Both the position numbers and the translations under genes were made by a program. 64,000 nucleotides of DNA from Reticulitermes lucifugus. Lineage: Eukaryota; Arthropoda; Insecta; Blattodea; Rhinotermitidae. The stretch spans positions 35,366-99,365 of the forward strand of contig JAKCWW010000408.1 of the NCBI GenBank assembly GCA_026260175.1, given 5' to 3'. Positions 22,681 to 34,165 of this stretch are shown here, in pieces (the stretch's first letter is position 1; each line of letters opens with the position of its first letter). The notes beneath the pieces are model-generated. The model made no database searches and was not told the origin of the DNA. It saw only the letters and a program-made list of their open reading frames with translations.

Positions 22681-23864
22681 TCTGACTCATTTTTCTGACT
22701 TACTTGTCAGTTTCAGAGATTGTGTAATTTCGAATAAAACGAGAATATTATATTTTTAAATTGGAAAACATGGGGGGGAGGGGGCTTGACATACTTTAAG
22801 AAACTACCCCGCATTTTCCTGGAATTTTAGACAAAAATTTCGAAAATCTCAGTGTGTGTTGGCACTCCAGTCGAGAGTTAAGTCATGCAGCAACAGAAAA
22901 AAAGGCAAGAATGCTAACCATTACACCATTCCGTTCGGCATACATTGCTTGTGATGTCACAAAGCGGTTCAGCCCTTATTTAAAAATACACAAAAATAAC
23001 TGACCATAAAAATAATTGGAACTGCTTCGTGTAAAACGTTACACTTCAGTGAACGCTTTGTAAATAGATATTCTCACTGAATGTGTTCAAACACTGGACT
23101 ATTCTCTGAACATATAACGTAGCAGACATCATTCATCAGAGTGTAAATTGGATCTTAGTTATAAAAAAAACTTCATTGCTGTGTTTACATACGGAATTAT
23201 ATACAACGTAACACACGGCGAGATGAGTGTTTTAACATTGAGTGACGGCGTGACGTGACATCAGGTGTAAATAAAATGGTTGTACTTACAATCTCCCGTG
23301 GAGATCCCCACACTTACTAAATTGAAAGACCCTCCGGTTTACCCGCGGATCAATTTAGAATTCGCGTCAGGTGCACTGCCTCCCCACTGTGCCGAGAGAA
23401 GCTGGCGTCGTGGTTGATGGCGGCCAGCACAACATAAGATAATTCTTAATTTCATCAAAATGGATAAATGGTTCTGCACATTCTACCCATTTCTGAGCTT
23501 TCAAGTGGATGCAGACTGAATGCGCAATCACGCAATTTATTGGTGAACTTAATTCATCTTCAAAGTAATTTCTCTCATTATTTATTTGTTTATTTAAGTA
23601 ACGGTGTTGTCGAATTGTAGGATGGTTGGTGAGTAACAAATTGGAAATTATAATGAAGTGGTCGTGGCCTGGATTGATATATTATTCTTGCATTTACCTT
23701 GGATTCACTGATGGAAACTACAAAAAATATCAGTCACCAGACTTGTAGCCATGTCCCTGGACGAAAATCAAAGATTTTTTCTCCCCAATATATCATAAGC
23801 ATTACCGATTCAGCCAACTTGCTCGACAGTTTTTTGCCATTGTGTAAAGCAATCAACCAAGTAA
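22681..23864. other. No gene; weak tRNA-like patch
   Basis: At 22918-22945 the minus strand reads GGTGTAATGGTTAGCATTC, which resembles a tRNA A-box arm, but the rest does not fold as a tRNA. A short G run lies at 22770-22783. Nothing else is recognised. Confidence 0.3.
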
Positions 23865-24140
23865 CTGCAATGGCACCCAATCTAACCAAGAGAACCAAAT
23901 GAATAAAGCGAAAAAATAGAACCAAATAAACCAAATAAATTGAACCACTAGAACCAACAGAACCAAATCAATTAGCCAAAACAAGTGATCAAACCAAATT
24001 AATCTTACCAAATAAAGCAAGCTATCCTACTGAAAGAAATGAAGAAACCAAATAATGATGATTAACAAAACAAATCGAATCCACAATACTAAGTGAACAA
24101 AGTGAATTAAGTGAAGGAATCGAATAAATAGGAATCAAAT
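23865..24140. repeat. Degenerate AACCAAATAA tract
   Basis: Purine-rich repetition of AACCAAAT, AATAAACC and GAACCAA words over ~270 bp. The opposite strand reads TTTGGTT, similar in flavour to the GGTT tract 1.2 kb upstream. Confidence 0.65.
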
Positions 24141-24197
24141 AACCGAATTACCTATATCAGCTTATGAATATCCATAATATGGAAGTAGAAGGCGTGT

Positions 24198-24870
24198 TTA
24201 ATAAGTAAGGTCCCCAAGTCTGTAACTTTTTCATTAATCAAGCATATTATTTTTGTGTAGTAGGTAGACCTTGTAGGAATAATATGAAACAGATGGCACT
24301 GCTGTTCGAGTGATAAGTTGATGTGCAATGGCAACGACACTAGAAAACTGGTCTCGCAGAGAAGTTTTTTTTATACACGGAACATATTTCCACCATTGAC
24401 ATTTACTGCCTATTGAAGTAGTTGTATTATAGGAGGTAGTGTTTTTTTCAATAATTTTTCACTAGTTACTGATTCTTCTTCTTCTTTGATTCCTCACGTA
24501 GCGGACGGTGCGGGTGACTCGTTTCTTTTATACTCACGGAAGTTGGTAAATTAGTACAACTTGCAATCTGTATGGCTGATTTAAGTATACTGTCAATATA
24601 AATAAAGCTTTAATTAAAAAAAAAAAGTTGTATTTTGATGGCGTAATGAGAGTGCAGCACGACACAGTACGGTGCAAAGTTAGAAAATGGTGCAACCGAT
24701 TTCCGTGATAATGGCCCTGGTCGGTCCCGCATATGGAAGACGGATTTCAACGCAGCACAAATGGAGGAACTGATACTGGAAAAGCAATCAGAAGTAACAC
24801 TTAGAGCGTCACCGATTCCACAGAAATGAGGAAGTGAAAATGGCTGTTCGTCTTTCGTATCGGACGTGAT
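24198..24870 (+). pseudogene. mariner transposase relic split by a nested insertion
   Basis: A TIR-like TTAATAAGTAAGGTCCCC stands at about 24198. An ATG at 24328 opens MATTLENWSR, a recognised N-terminus of one mariner lineage, followed by a frameshifted RFLW..PIE-like stretch. After the insertion (24429-24625) homology resumes: VRKWCNRF, a DNGPGRSR block (mariner HRPGRPS), then FNAAQMEELILEK and VTLRA, the second helix-turn-helix region. Stops and frameshifts break every part. No catalytic DD(34)D segment remains and no right TIR was found. Confidence 0.7.
24420..24634. mobile_element. Nested retroposed insertion with A-tail and duplication
   Basis: AGTTGTATT occurs at 24420-24428 and again at 24626-24634. 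The 197 bp between end in ATAAATAAAGC and an A-rich tail directly before the second copy. This is the signature of target-primed reverse transcription into the mariner relic. The insert has no recognised head; a TTCTTCTTC run sits inside it at 24475-24486. Confidence 0.6.
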
Positions 24871-26082
24871 TTTTGGTCCGGTTCACTACTTGTCAAAATT
24901 CATCCTGTCGTTATTATAAGCACTGCACCCTGTCCATTCCTGTTTATGTGATAGTACGTTTGCTCCCTACGCCTCCGCCAACTGAAGACGAATTTCCATC
25001 ATTGCGATATCCTTCACACACAACAATCGGCTCACACTGTGAACTTCGACATGTGACCATGTTTGCAATACGTCTGTCTTCTTTAAACTGATTGTATGCC
25101 ACTACGACACATTTAGGCCTAACGTGCTCTGTCGTAGCTGTATGGTGACACAGACGATCTACGCATTCCCTTTAACGTTGTGAAATCGGCAGTCAGATAA
25201 TGCTATTTTGCGTGAGAATTGTTCTTACCTTATTTCTTGCAAGTCCCTTGTAAATGAAGAGCGAAGGTTAAGAAAGTTTCTTTTACGTATTTTGCTACAC
25301 AAATTTGCGCCTTGTTCTTATGTCCTTCGAACTTTTTGCCTTTTCACCGTCTCTCTCAGAAAGATTCTCCAGTCTTATTCAATCTCCACGACCGCTATAC
25401 GTCTTGATGACATGGTGCACGTGTAGGTTTGTTTTACCAAACTACTGAATATAATCGGATAAGCATTATGTGGCCAGCGTTCAGGTTCCACTGGTTTTAC
25501 GTTACATGACTGAAATTTAAATGTCTTCTTGCAGGTAAGAATATTAGAGGTCTGAATTGGGCTGCTACCACTTAGGACAGAACTATCGTATGTCATTTCT
25601 TTTATTCCAATAAATCTTCCCTACAGTATTCAAGTTAAAGAAATCTGTTTCACTCTGCAGCACAGTTTTCAAGGAACTTCCCGAAGGACGAAAATAAACA
25701 TTAAGAAATTATCATCACTTCAGAGCACAACGAACAAACACACATTGCTTGGAACTGGAGAAAGTCGCTAAATATTTCCATCAGCTACTCAAGCAAGCGG
25801 AAACTTTCTGAAGTAGTAAAAACTGTTGAAAATAACAACAGTTCTTTAAAACGGATGATTCCAGCACTCAGCTTAAATTTTCTTCACGTGAGTGCCAGAT
25901 TATTTCAGCTTTCTTTTTAGGGGAAAAGCGCTGGTCTAAAGACTTGTTCTGTAGACTTAGTAGCGTGCTATGTATTGGCGAGAGACAAAGATGTGTGAGT
26001 TCCAAGAAATGAAGGAGGAAGAGAAGTAGGTAAACGGAAGAAGTGAAGATAGTTGTCTCTCCGTTCATCCTTCTTTTTTACT
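24871..26082. other. 1.2 kb without recognised features
   Basis: Several frames of 66-73 codons, none recognisable. No arrays or terminal repeats. Confidence 0.3.
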
Positions 26083-26084
26083 TT

Positions 26085-26121
<37 letters not shown>
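26083..26121. repeat. (TA)n microsatellite
   Basis: About 19 uninterrupted TA units. Confidence 0.95.
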
Positions 26122-26124
<3 letters not shown>

Positions 26125-26202
26125 ACATACGTATTTCTCTTCTACCAAATGTATGAAAATTATTATACATGGAAAATGCTGCTGGGTTAAGACTTTTTTT
26201 TC

Positions 26203-26433
26203 TCTGCAGCCCTAGTTTGCCTAGGCCTCATTGTGGAGGTTTCGAAATCACACTTATTTAGACACACCAAGCGCGCTAGTGTTCCTCCGGACGAGTGATG
26301 GGTCGCTACCTGACAACACACAACATTCACAAGAGACTGACATTCGTGTCACCGGCGGCATTCGAGCCAGCAATCCCAGCAAGCGAGTAGCCGCAGATCC
26401 ACTCCTTAGACCGCGCGGCCACTGGGATCGGCG
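26203..26433 (-). repeat. SINE family B
   Basis: On the minus strand it starts GCCGATCCCAGTGGCC and carries the tRNA-like head and the GTTGTGTGTTGTCAGG landmark. It ends in a region matching GTGATTTCGAAACCTCCA. Same family as 9.7 and 39.5 kb, and the most complete ungapped copy across the segment lost in the 39.6-kb gap. Confidence 0.8.
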
Positions 26434-27888
26434 TTAAGACAACGTACTGTAAGAAACTATAAATGAAATTGAAAGTGTTGAAGGGAAAAATTGAAGCTGG
26501 ATATCTGTATCTCAAAATAATAGTTCTTGTTTTTCTTGTATTTCTTTATACCTTTTACTTAAGCAATTTTTCCGGAGTACGGAATGAATGTGTTGTCTCA
26601 GACTCGATTGCATATTGGAACTAGTGATCGGATCTGAAAAACTTCAGTGTGTTACTACGTAGTTCTCAATGCTCGGAAATTCTACAAAAATAAATTAATT
26701 TTTAGAAGATTATGTGTGTTAAGCTTCCAAACTTGTCAGTGATCCTAATTACCACGCCATGATGGCGTGCAGGCAAAATAAAAGCAAAGACCTTAGCATT
26801 AGACTAAGGCGCGTACTCAGCTTGACGCTCCGGTTACTGTAACCTCGAGTAAAGAGGTGCAGTGCACTGGTTAAAGACGGGTCAGTCTTCGCATTGATAC
26901 GGACGAGATGAAGAGTAAAATCTATTACTGTTTCAGAAATAAAAATTGTAACTTCAAAGAGACCTATGTTGCTGTACTGAGGCAACCAAAGAAGTCTCAT
27001 GGATAATGAGAATAACGGCATTTCAGGCTCTCTTTCTGTTTGATGTTGTATTCCCCTCCGGGCCATCCCGGCCTGTGTTAATGAACCCAAAGTTCCGGTT
27101 GCTATACCGACGTCACGGTAAGAAGTCACACCGATAACCCCACTTCCAATCTCCCTCCAGCCTACTTTCCTATATTCATCGCCAGTCTTCTATACATTCT
27201 GTTCACTGGAATGCTGGTAGTGGTAACGCGTGATAACCTTGCTTAGTGACAACATCTTTGGGCTGGTTGATATAGGCAATACGTGTCTGGAGAGGATTAG
27301 AATAGTGGAAAATGAATGGGAAGCCTCGAGCGTCGTCTTCCCAACCATCCCTTCTTTCTGTGGCCCAGTACGCCGTTAGACTGTCAAGGACCTGCCGCTC
27401 ACTCCTCTCTCACTCTGGCACTTTTGGGAGGGACGATTTCACTACCATATCAGACACCGTAGCTACTATTTATAATGCACGCATCTGGCTGCACCATCCA
27501 TGTCTGTCTTGACTTGTATAGTTTGGGCGTCATAGGGATCTGCCCAACTCCGAAACTGAATGTATAAGAAACAACCTAAAAGAAAGAGTCCACTTGCGAG
27601 ATGTAGGTACAGATGGTGGCATAATTTTAAATTTCACATTAAACCGTATGTGAGGAGAGGACTCAACGCTTCTGGCTCAGGACAGATCCGTAGGCGTGAT
27701 CTTAGAAGGCATTTGAAAGGAAGCGATCCTGTTCTAATCGGTACTATCTTAGCGTTTGCCTGGAGGAACTGAGAATAAACAGGGCACATCATTCAGCACT
27801 GCTGATGACTCGGCAGAGATTGGACCTACGCATCTCTAGGATACGAGGCTAGAACGTTACGTTTACCAAGTCAGTGGGGTGGGTAGCA
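26434..27888. other. 1.4 kb, partly G+C-richer, unassigned
   Basis: A 126-codon minus frame (26749-27129) and a plus frame at 27312-27512 lie in a G+C-richer stretch. Neither matches a family I can name. TTCCGGTTGCTATACC resembles pseudo-peptides common in repeat-derived predictions, so a repeat origin is likelier than a gene. Confidence 0.3.
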
Positions 27889-27965
27889 GGTGTGCAGGTG
27901 TTGAAAATTGCTGTCTTCTGGTACATGACACCGTGTTGTTTAGTAGATAGGCACCAGCGTTGCAG
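27889..27965 (+). repeat. Subfamily-2 repeat flank fragment
   Basis: Encodes LKIAVFWYMTPCCLVD, a decayed version of the KIQVFWDVTPCRLV pseudo-peptide that accompanies hammerhead subfamily 2. The ribozyme part itself is not present. Confidence 0.55.
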
Positions 27966-28006
27966 AGAAAAACAAAATAGGCAATGCGCGTATAACGTAA
28001 CACTTT

Positions 28007-28404
28007 GGCGCGTTCGCATAACCATTGTTGTCATGGAAACGCAAGAATGCGTTCTGTGAATATCGTTGAGCAACATCACTGCGGACAATATAAACATATT
28101 GAGTGTTGCATAGCAATGCTTTTATGGAGAATTTATGTCGCCGGAAACAATGAAACGTACTTAGTGTAAAGCAGTGCCAGACATTTATGTCCCCGGAAAC
28201 AATAAAACGTACTTAGTGTAAAGTAGTGCCAGACATTTTTCTCCGAGTTTAAACAAATTTGGATTTCCTCGACAAATTTTCATGAAAGATTTCAATGTTA
28301 AATTTAACGGAAATCCGTCCGGTGGGTGCCGCGTTGATGCATGCGGACAGACGGACGGACATGACGAAACTAACAGGCATTCTTCTCGATTATGCGAACG
28401 CGCC
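28007..28404. mobile_element. Foldback/MITE element with 15-bp perfect inverted ends
   Basis: GGCGCGTTCGCATAA at 28007-28021 is repeated inverted at 28390-28404. The inner right half matches the foldback arms at 61.0, 42.1 and 30.0 kb (AAATCCGTCC, GCATGCGGACAG, GACATGACGAAACTAAC). The left half has mostly lost this. An internal ~65-bp duplication (GCCGGAAACAATGAAACGTA, second copy with CCCCGG) lies at 28125-28240. No transposase. Confidence 0.65.
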
Positions 28405-29069
28405 TAAACACATTTTGCCTCACATCTGGAGGAGCGTTCGTAAAGCTACGAAACCCGCAGTCACAGTAACTGGTAAAACGTCCAAGATTCGAACCCAAAA
28501 CTTTCCGGTTACGAAATAGCGATGTGACGCGTAATGAGAGGATCATTGCCTTGCGTCTTGTGGCTTTAACTGTGCTCAAATCGTGTATGAAGTGAACGTA
28601 TGTGGCCTTGGTGCAGGCGATGTAGTGTAGGGTGGACAGTGCAGGTGTACCTCACTGTATTTAGGAGGGCGGAGAGAAGGACCTTACAACAATAAAATAT
28701 TCCAAAGAGGTAATCAGAGAGGAGGGAGTGAGTCACATGACAGGTATCAAGTTCTACGTGACTGGAATGTAGACTTTACACCCACTACTGCATACTGTAC
28801 GTAAAAAGCAACTGGAACTGAGTTATTATGTGTAATACCGCTGATAAAGCCATTTCCTTGTACTGTCTTAAGAAGTATATCGTAATGCTGGTAAAACGAT
28901 TACAGCTCGTATCTCAGTAGACTAAACAGCTCGTCTGGTACAGTTGTATGTAAAGTTGTCGTGTTATATCAAACTAACAGGCAAGCTGATTCCTATTACA
29001 GTCTCGTCAAGCTTTACGGGAAGGCGTTTTTTTTAAAAAAAAAGAATGACGTTACAAATATGAACAGAA
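28405..29069. other. No gene; tRNA-like patch
   Basis: At 28470-28530 the minus strand has a B-box-like GGGTTCGAATCTT, suggesting a fragment of a tRNA-derived repeat. Nothing else is recognised. Confidence 0.3.
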
Positions 29070-29475
29070 CATTACGTCGCAGCTTTGTGTGGTCCTGAAA
29101 CATGGTCATTTCGGAATGTAGATCAGAAATACTTGGGGAAGTTTAGAAATGTGGTGCTGGAGAAGGATGGAGAAAGTCAGTTGGACCGATCGTGTGAAAA
29201 ATGAAGTATTACAAAGAGGAAAGGAACATTCTGTATGCAATAAAAATAAGGAATGCAAACTGGTTTGGTCACAATCTTGCGTAGAAACTGCCTTCTAAGA
29301 CACGTCATTTAAGGGGGGAAAAAACAAGGGACGAGAAGAAGAGGAAGAAGAAGTGCGCATCTACTGGATGACCTTAAGGAAACGAGATGATACTGGAAAT
29401 TTAAATAGGAAGCACTAGATCACACTGACAGTGTAGAACACACTAGAATTCGATTTGGAAGTGGTTATGAACCTA
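29070..29475 (+). pseudogene. Non-LTR retrotransposon ORF2 C-terminus, second copy (decayed)
   Basis: The plus strand gives ALCGPETWSFRNVDQKYLGK, then after a frameshift WCWRRMEKVSWTDRVKNEV. Further shifted pieces correspond to the RRNCLLRHVI, RRRRSAHLLDDLKE and TRIRFGSGYEPIV parts of the family. It is the same element as the minus-strand relic at 16.2-16.7 kb but more damaged, with at least three frame changes. The catalytic RT region is absent. Confidence 0.75.
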
Positions 29476-29730
29476 TCGTAAGACTGCGTGATTATAGCAT
29501 TTCGCCTGGACGTCTCGCCACTTGCGTAATGCTCTACAGAAGTTTCCATGAATTTCTGACGTCATATAACTTGTTAAATATGCACCAAGATTTTGGAGGA
29601 ACGTACTGCCTCCATCTTCAGGATCCAAGAGTAAATTTTCAACTCTCCTACCCTGATTGTACAGGAGCGATAGGTACCAATGTTCCGATGTAACATAGTG
29701 TCTCCATTTCTGCACAGCACATTCCTTCGC
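29476..29730 (-). repeat. Hammerhead-like repeat, subfamily 2
   Basis: Minus strand 29635-29583: CTGAAGA-T-GGAGG-CAGTACGTT-CCTCC-AAAATCTT. Core 1 and stem II are intact (GGAGG with CCTCC). Core 2 GAAAC is mutated to AAAAT, so it should be inactive. The flanking part reads in the usual family order. Confidence 0.6.
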
Positions 29731-29957
29731 AACACTGGCAGTTTGCCAGACTACATGACTTCAGATCCCAGACCATCAGAACAGTCGTGAAAACCCATAC
29801 ATATCTCACATTGCAATTCTAATCGACTTACATTCCATCTTCCACTGTTAATGACAATGTATATGCTTGCATTTCCTAAGCGAGGGCGCCCATAAATTCT
29901 GTAACGTATTTATAGCGCCTTTACCTCCATATTTTTCTCAGCTATTACTGTCTCCTT

Positions 29958-30215
29958 TTAGGTTGCGTTCGCATAAGTCGCGAGAAACGCCTATTAGCTT
30001 CGTCATGTGTGTCCGTTCGTCCGTCTGTCTGTCCGCATGTATCAGCTCCGCTCCCACTGGACGGATTTCCGCGAAATTTGACATTGGGAACTGTTATGAA
30101 AATCTGTCTATAAAATAAAAATTTGTTTCAAATCGGACAAGAATATCGGGCACTTTGCATGAAGACCTAAGTACGTTTTATTGTTGCCGGAGAAAGAAAT
30201 TCGCTATAAAATTCC
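29958..30215 (+). repeat. Foldback family arm (single)
   Basis: Starts AGGTTGCGTTCGCATAAG and continues ATTAGCTTCGTCATGTGTGT, CTCCCACTGGACGGATTTCC and ACAAGAATATCGGGCACTTT, collinear with the left arm of the complete element at 61032. The other arm is missing. It shares the TTTTATTGTTGCCGG inner segment with the element at 28.1 kb. Confidence 0.75.
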
Positions 30216-30844
30216 TCTCTTAGTGTGAAGTAGCCGCGTCGGTTTAATCATTACGAAATGTTTTTAGCTCAGTAACAATACGAAAGAGAACGCATTGTTG
30301 CCTACCCGTGGCAAAGCATTCCAGATTTATATTGTTGACAAAGACATATAGGTATACAGTACAAAGAAAACATTGTTGATTTTCTATGACAGAGGTGTTT
30401 ATCTCAGATGCAATACTAAGAAATCTTTGTTGCCATCGACATAAATGCGAGTGAAACTGTATTAGACTGTATGGCTAGCCGACGAGGTATAGATCGCCCT
30501 ATTTTGTAAAAAAGGGGACAATTCACAAAATTTCAATATTACAAGAGAAGCAAAAAAAAAGATTATAAAGAAACTCTCCTCTTTGTTGGAAATGAAGTAT
30601 TTGAACTATGAAAATGATAATATTACCATTTTGACAGCGCAGATAGTTCATTTGCAATAAAAGGGAAAGGATAACTGGTATTTGCTTCTTCTGTGAAATT
30701 AATGTTTTGTGGGTTGTCTCCATTTTACGAAATAGGGACGAGATATTACACAAGAGCACCACAAGGTTACGTTATATACATAACTTGCCTATCTTGTTTA
30801 AAAGACCTTCAGACTTTTAATAACAACCTACGTTGTTTTGTATT
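30216..30844. other. No recognised feature
   Basis: AT-rich DNA; overlapping 79- and 110-codon frames on opposite strands without recognisable motifs. Confidence 0.3.
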
Positions 30845-31135
30845 GACTAAGCTAAGGGCTGGACAGACGTGTGATCATGTTTCGACTTTCGACAGGGACA
30901 ATAGATATTGTTTTTTTCCGCAAAGCATCCAGACCAGGTCTGGGGCCTACACAACCTGCTATTCAATGGGTACCAAATGCTGTTTCCTCGCGAATACGGG
31001 TATAGCGGCTGGGACAGGAAGCTGAATACACACACATTCATCTAGTATCGAGGGTACAGCTATGAATCCGTTTCTCCATATTCCTTCATGGCGTGGTGTT
31101 TAAGCAAGCACAAGAAAAATTAGGTTTTACTTTAC
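30845..31135 (+). repeat. tRNA-derived SINE, degenerate
   Basis: Head decayed, but the body keeps CAGACCAGGTCTGGGGCCTA, CAACCTGCTATTCAATGGGT, ATCTAGTATCGAGGGTACAG, CCTTCATGGCGTGGTG and TTTAAGCAAGCACAAG. Same order as the family elsewhere. Confidence 0.6.
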
Positions 31136-31394
31136 CCTTTAGACTTCCTTCCACATCTTTCCATTTCATTATACACGTTGGATGTTACTAATATATAGGG
31201 CTCTGACGATGATGTATGACCCACTGACATAATCTTACTTTTTGGACGTTGTCTGCTTCCGAAACGTAGTGCTTAATTAAAAATTAGACTATTGACAAAC
31301 TCCAAAAAAAGAAGATTATATCAGTACGAATGTATAGTCTGAGCTAGTGACACGATCGCTTAATAAATCGTAAGTAAAGTCAAGATTGCCGTCG

Positions 31395-31545
31395 TCATGT
31401 AGATTATTAGAAATTTACTGATGTTTCGGAGGACAGTACTCTATGATGATGGAGGCAGTATGTTTCTCCGAAACGTTGTTGAATTCATGCCGGACTGCAG
31501 GGCGTCACACCCCAGACGACAGTAATTTTCAGTCACTCTTATAAG
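31395..31545 (+). repeat. Hammerhead-like repeat, subfamily 2
   Basis: Plus strand 31443-31476: ATGATGA-T-GGAG..CTCC-GAAAC-GTT. Stem II GGAG/CTCC and the second core are intact; C3 is mutated to A. A short inverted partner (ATGTTTCGGAGGA) lies at 31420-31432. The 3' flank reads TGCAGGGCGTCACACCCCAG and CGACAGTAATTTTCAG, the family's conserved flank. Confidence 0.6.
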
Positions 31546-32978
31546 AACTTCAAATTTGGTATGAAGAGGGCATTTAACGAGACGTGCACTTTGCTTCAGA
31601 CGCTAAGCTTTTGTATGTGTGTGCTCTATTTTGAGAAATACTGATAAAGCTGCATTTGGACTTCATAGAATAGGTACCGAAATAAAAATTGGCCAGTTTT
31701 TAATATGGATTCCCAAATCTGACATATCCCTTTAATAGTTTGCGAGGTAAAAGATGAGAACAGACAGGCATGACATCCTCATTACGCATTCATTTGCTGT
31801 AATTTGTGCACAGAACGCATTTAAAACTGAACATGAACTCCAACGCTTAGGATCTCCTCTTTGAGATAATCTCTCTCTCTCTCTTTCCCTTTCGATTTCT
31901 TTAGACCTACATTAACACGGCATTGAGACTTCAGTCTGGCCCGCATGCTGAATATCAAGTCTACGCCTAGACAATCCCGTAGTTGCATTGTGATAAATGC
32001 AGCTTGTCAACTTGGCTTAAGACTTGCCGGAGGTTGTGATTTCTAACACCTGTCTTGGGGACCCTTGAAAGTGATCGCTGTAAGCTGTTACAACATGAAT
32101 TATTACACCAGTAATACTACCTCACTGCCATTTGTTACGTCTGGCGTCTTTCTTTATTTCGTTATGAGTTGCGTCATACATTTATATATCTTATATCCAC
32201 ATTCATCGTACACGGGGCATGACTGTGTAAAATTACTCATATATTATTTTACTGTGGCATGACTACTGCGAGTACTGTTAGCATTTCTGTTCTACTGTAC
32301 TAAGGAATATATCAGCAGAGAACACTGCGGCTACTCCCTTCATAAATTACCTGTCACTCATCCAACATGGAACAGTCCCTGGTGTGTCCATCTCAGCTAC
32401 GTTAACCATCAACCGGTTACCTGCTTGTTGACCTCCCAGTCCATTCGGCTGAGCCTCCTTTTCAAGAATAGAGACATATATATGTTTGTCCCTCTGTCTA
32501 AGCACCTTGCCATTAAAGGCGTACTGTCCGAGTAAATTGTTTTGGAGCTGTGCACTGTCCTCTTGTTATGGTACAGCAATGAATATACCCTTCAAACAGA
32601 AAACATTAACTCAATACTCCTTTACACAATACTGTACTGATAGATGAATTACTGTACGTAGTATGTACACTTTGTCTTTCGTACAACAGAATAGAGCGGT
32701 CACGGGCACAAATTCCCGTAAGCCATGAATCTGAAAGTTTAACACGTATTCTGATTATAGCGCTGAATAAAGGCCATGGAAATAAATCCTGTGAATGAGG
32801 ATGATGATGATAACGGTACTCGAGATTTTCTCTTTTACTGTTTGTTCTTCTGGCTTCTGTAAACCAGCCCAAAGCGCTTGTCTGTAGGAAAAGTTATCAG
32901 GTAGATATTACTAGCAGAATTGTTGTGAACAGAATGGCGAGGGGATTGGAGGGAGTGTAGGAAAGCACGCTGGAGGAT
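31546..32978. other. 1.4 kb without recognised genes; short (CT)n
   Basis: A (CT)8 tract lies at about 31869-31883. Frames of 65-88 codons show no known motif. Confidence 0.35.
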
Positions 32979-33426
32979 AAAGCGTGAAAGCTTGAGAAAC
33001 ACAGTCCGTTGTGACTTTTATTTGATGCAACGTTTTGGAAGTAAAGCGTGAAAGCTTGAGAAACACAGTCCGTTGCGAGTTTTATTTGATGCAACGTTTT
33101 GGAAGTAAAGCGTGAAAGCTTGAGAAACACAGTCCGTTGTGAGTTTTATTTGATACAACGTTTTGGAAATAAAGCGTGAAAGCTTGAGAAACACAGTCCG
33201 TTGTGACTTTTATTTGATGCAACATTTTGGAAGTAAAGCGTGAAACCTTGAGAAACACAGTCCGTTGTGAGTTTTATTTGATGCAACGTTTTGGAAGTAA
33301 AGCGTGAAAGCTTGAGAAACACAGTCCGGTGTGAGTTTTATTTGATACAACGTTTTGGAAGTAAAGCGTGAAAGCTTGAGAAACACAGTCCGTTGTGAGT
33401 TTTATTTGATGCAACGTTTTGGAAGT
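32979..33426. repeat. Tandem array, exactly 7 x 64 bp
   Basis: Unit starts AAAGCGTGAAAGCTTGAG and contains CACAGTCCGTTGTGAGTTTT and GATGCAACGTTTTGGAAGT. Copies start at 32979, 33043, 33107 and every 64 bp thereafter. Units differ at only one to four sites, for example GTGAC/GTGAG, GATGC/GATAC and CCGTTG/CCGGTG, indicating recent expansion or homogenisation. Part of the array yields a spurious minus frame (32897-33130). Confidence 0.95.
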
Positions 33427-34039
33427 TATATTCGCTTCTGTCATCAAGTGAAAGTAATATAAAGCCTCTCTTGCAGGACACGTTATCGAGCTATTATCTG
33501 CCAGTAGATGTCTAGGGGGTTGACCAGTGGTTCGTCTTCACTTTGCCTCTGTATAGCACTTTTAGTTGTAGTAATACAGAATACAGAGGTGGGTTTTGGA
33601 TGTACGACCGTAGCTGTACATATTCAAGAAGTGCCCTGTAGCTGTATGTTTTACACACAGTACAGTGCTTCCCCAGCGCAGTTCCTGTTTGATAACACGG
33701 TGCAAACATTTGTCACATTTTTCGGTAAAGGCGTGAAAAGAGCAAACATTTGAAGATACACAATTCTCTTTTCTCTTTTTGCCCCCTATTTGTATTCGTA
33801 TGAAAGTACATGCCACTTATCACGCAAATTGAAAGCATGACGTTATTCGAATGAGAAAAGCCGGTATTGCTCTTTCGGTAAAGTAACTAGTCTGCTGGCT
33901 GGTCAGTCGAGGAACTGGAGTTCGTTTAAAGTCAGAAGAAAGAAATGTTTCTGTTTTCCGTAACGTCAATTCCAGATGTGGCATCCACAATGTCTCCTTT
34001 CTAATTGGTACCGGGACTCTTCCTCCTGAGAGAAAGCAG
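33427..34039. other. No recognised feature
   Basis: Overlapping frames of 65-84 codons on both strands at 33508-33816; none recognisable. Confidence 0.3.
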
Positions 34040-34165
34040 TTGGGGCACTGAGCTCAACTATTGCCTCCATCTAGTCCCGAAGCCAGGAGCGCCGGGAAGT
34101 ATACTTCCAATCACCCCAACACTTTACGACGTGAAGTTTAATTAAGCACAAAGACAGCCTCACTT
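34040..34165 (+). repeat. SINE 3' part, AATTAAGCACA tail variant
   Basis: GGGGCACTGAGCTCAACTAT, CATCTAGTCCCGAAG, then TTTAATTAAGCACAAAGACA match the tail of the SINE variant at 45.2 and 56.6 kb. The 5' head is not recognisable. Confidence 0.5.

Noticed and set aside
22900-22945. Functional tRNA gene on minus
   Set aside because: Only an A-box-like arm (GGTGTAATGGTTAGCATTC) is present; no anticodon arm, T arm or acceptor pairing.
28105-30215. One large foldback element spanning both arms at 28.1 and 30.0 kb
   Set aside because: The arm ends face each other, the wrong orientation for the two ends of a single element.
32979-33426. CRISPR array (regular repeats)
   Set aside because: Units are contiguous without unique spacers and the context is eukaryotic; it is a tandem repeat.
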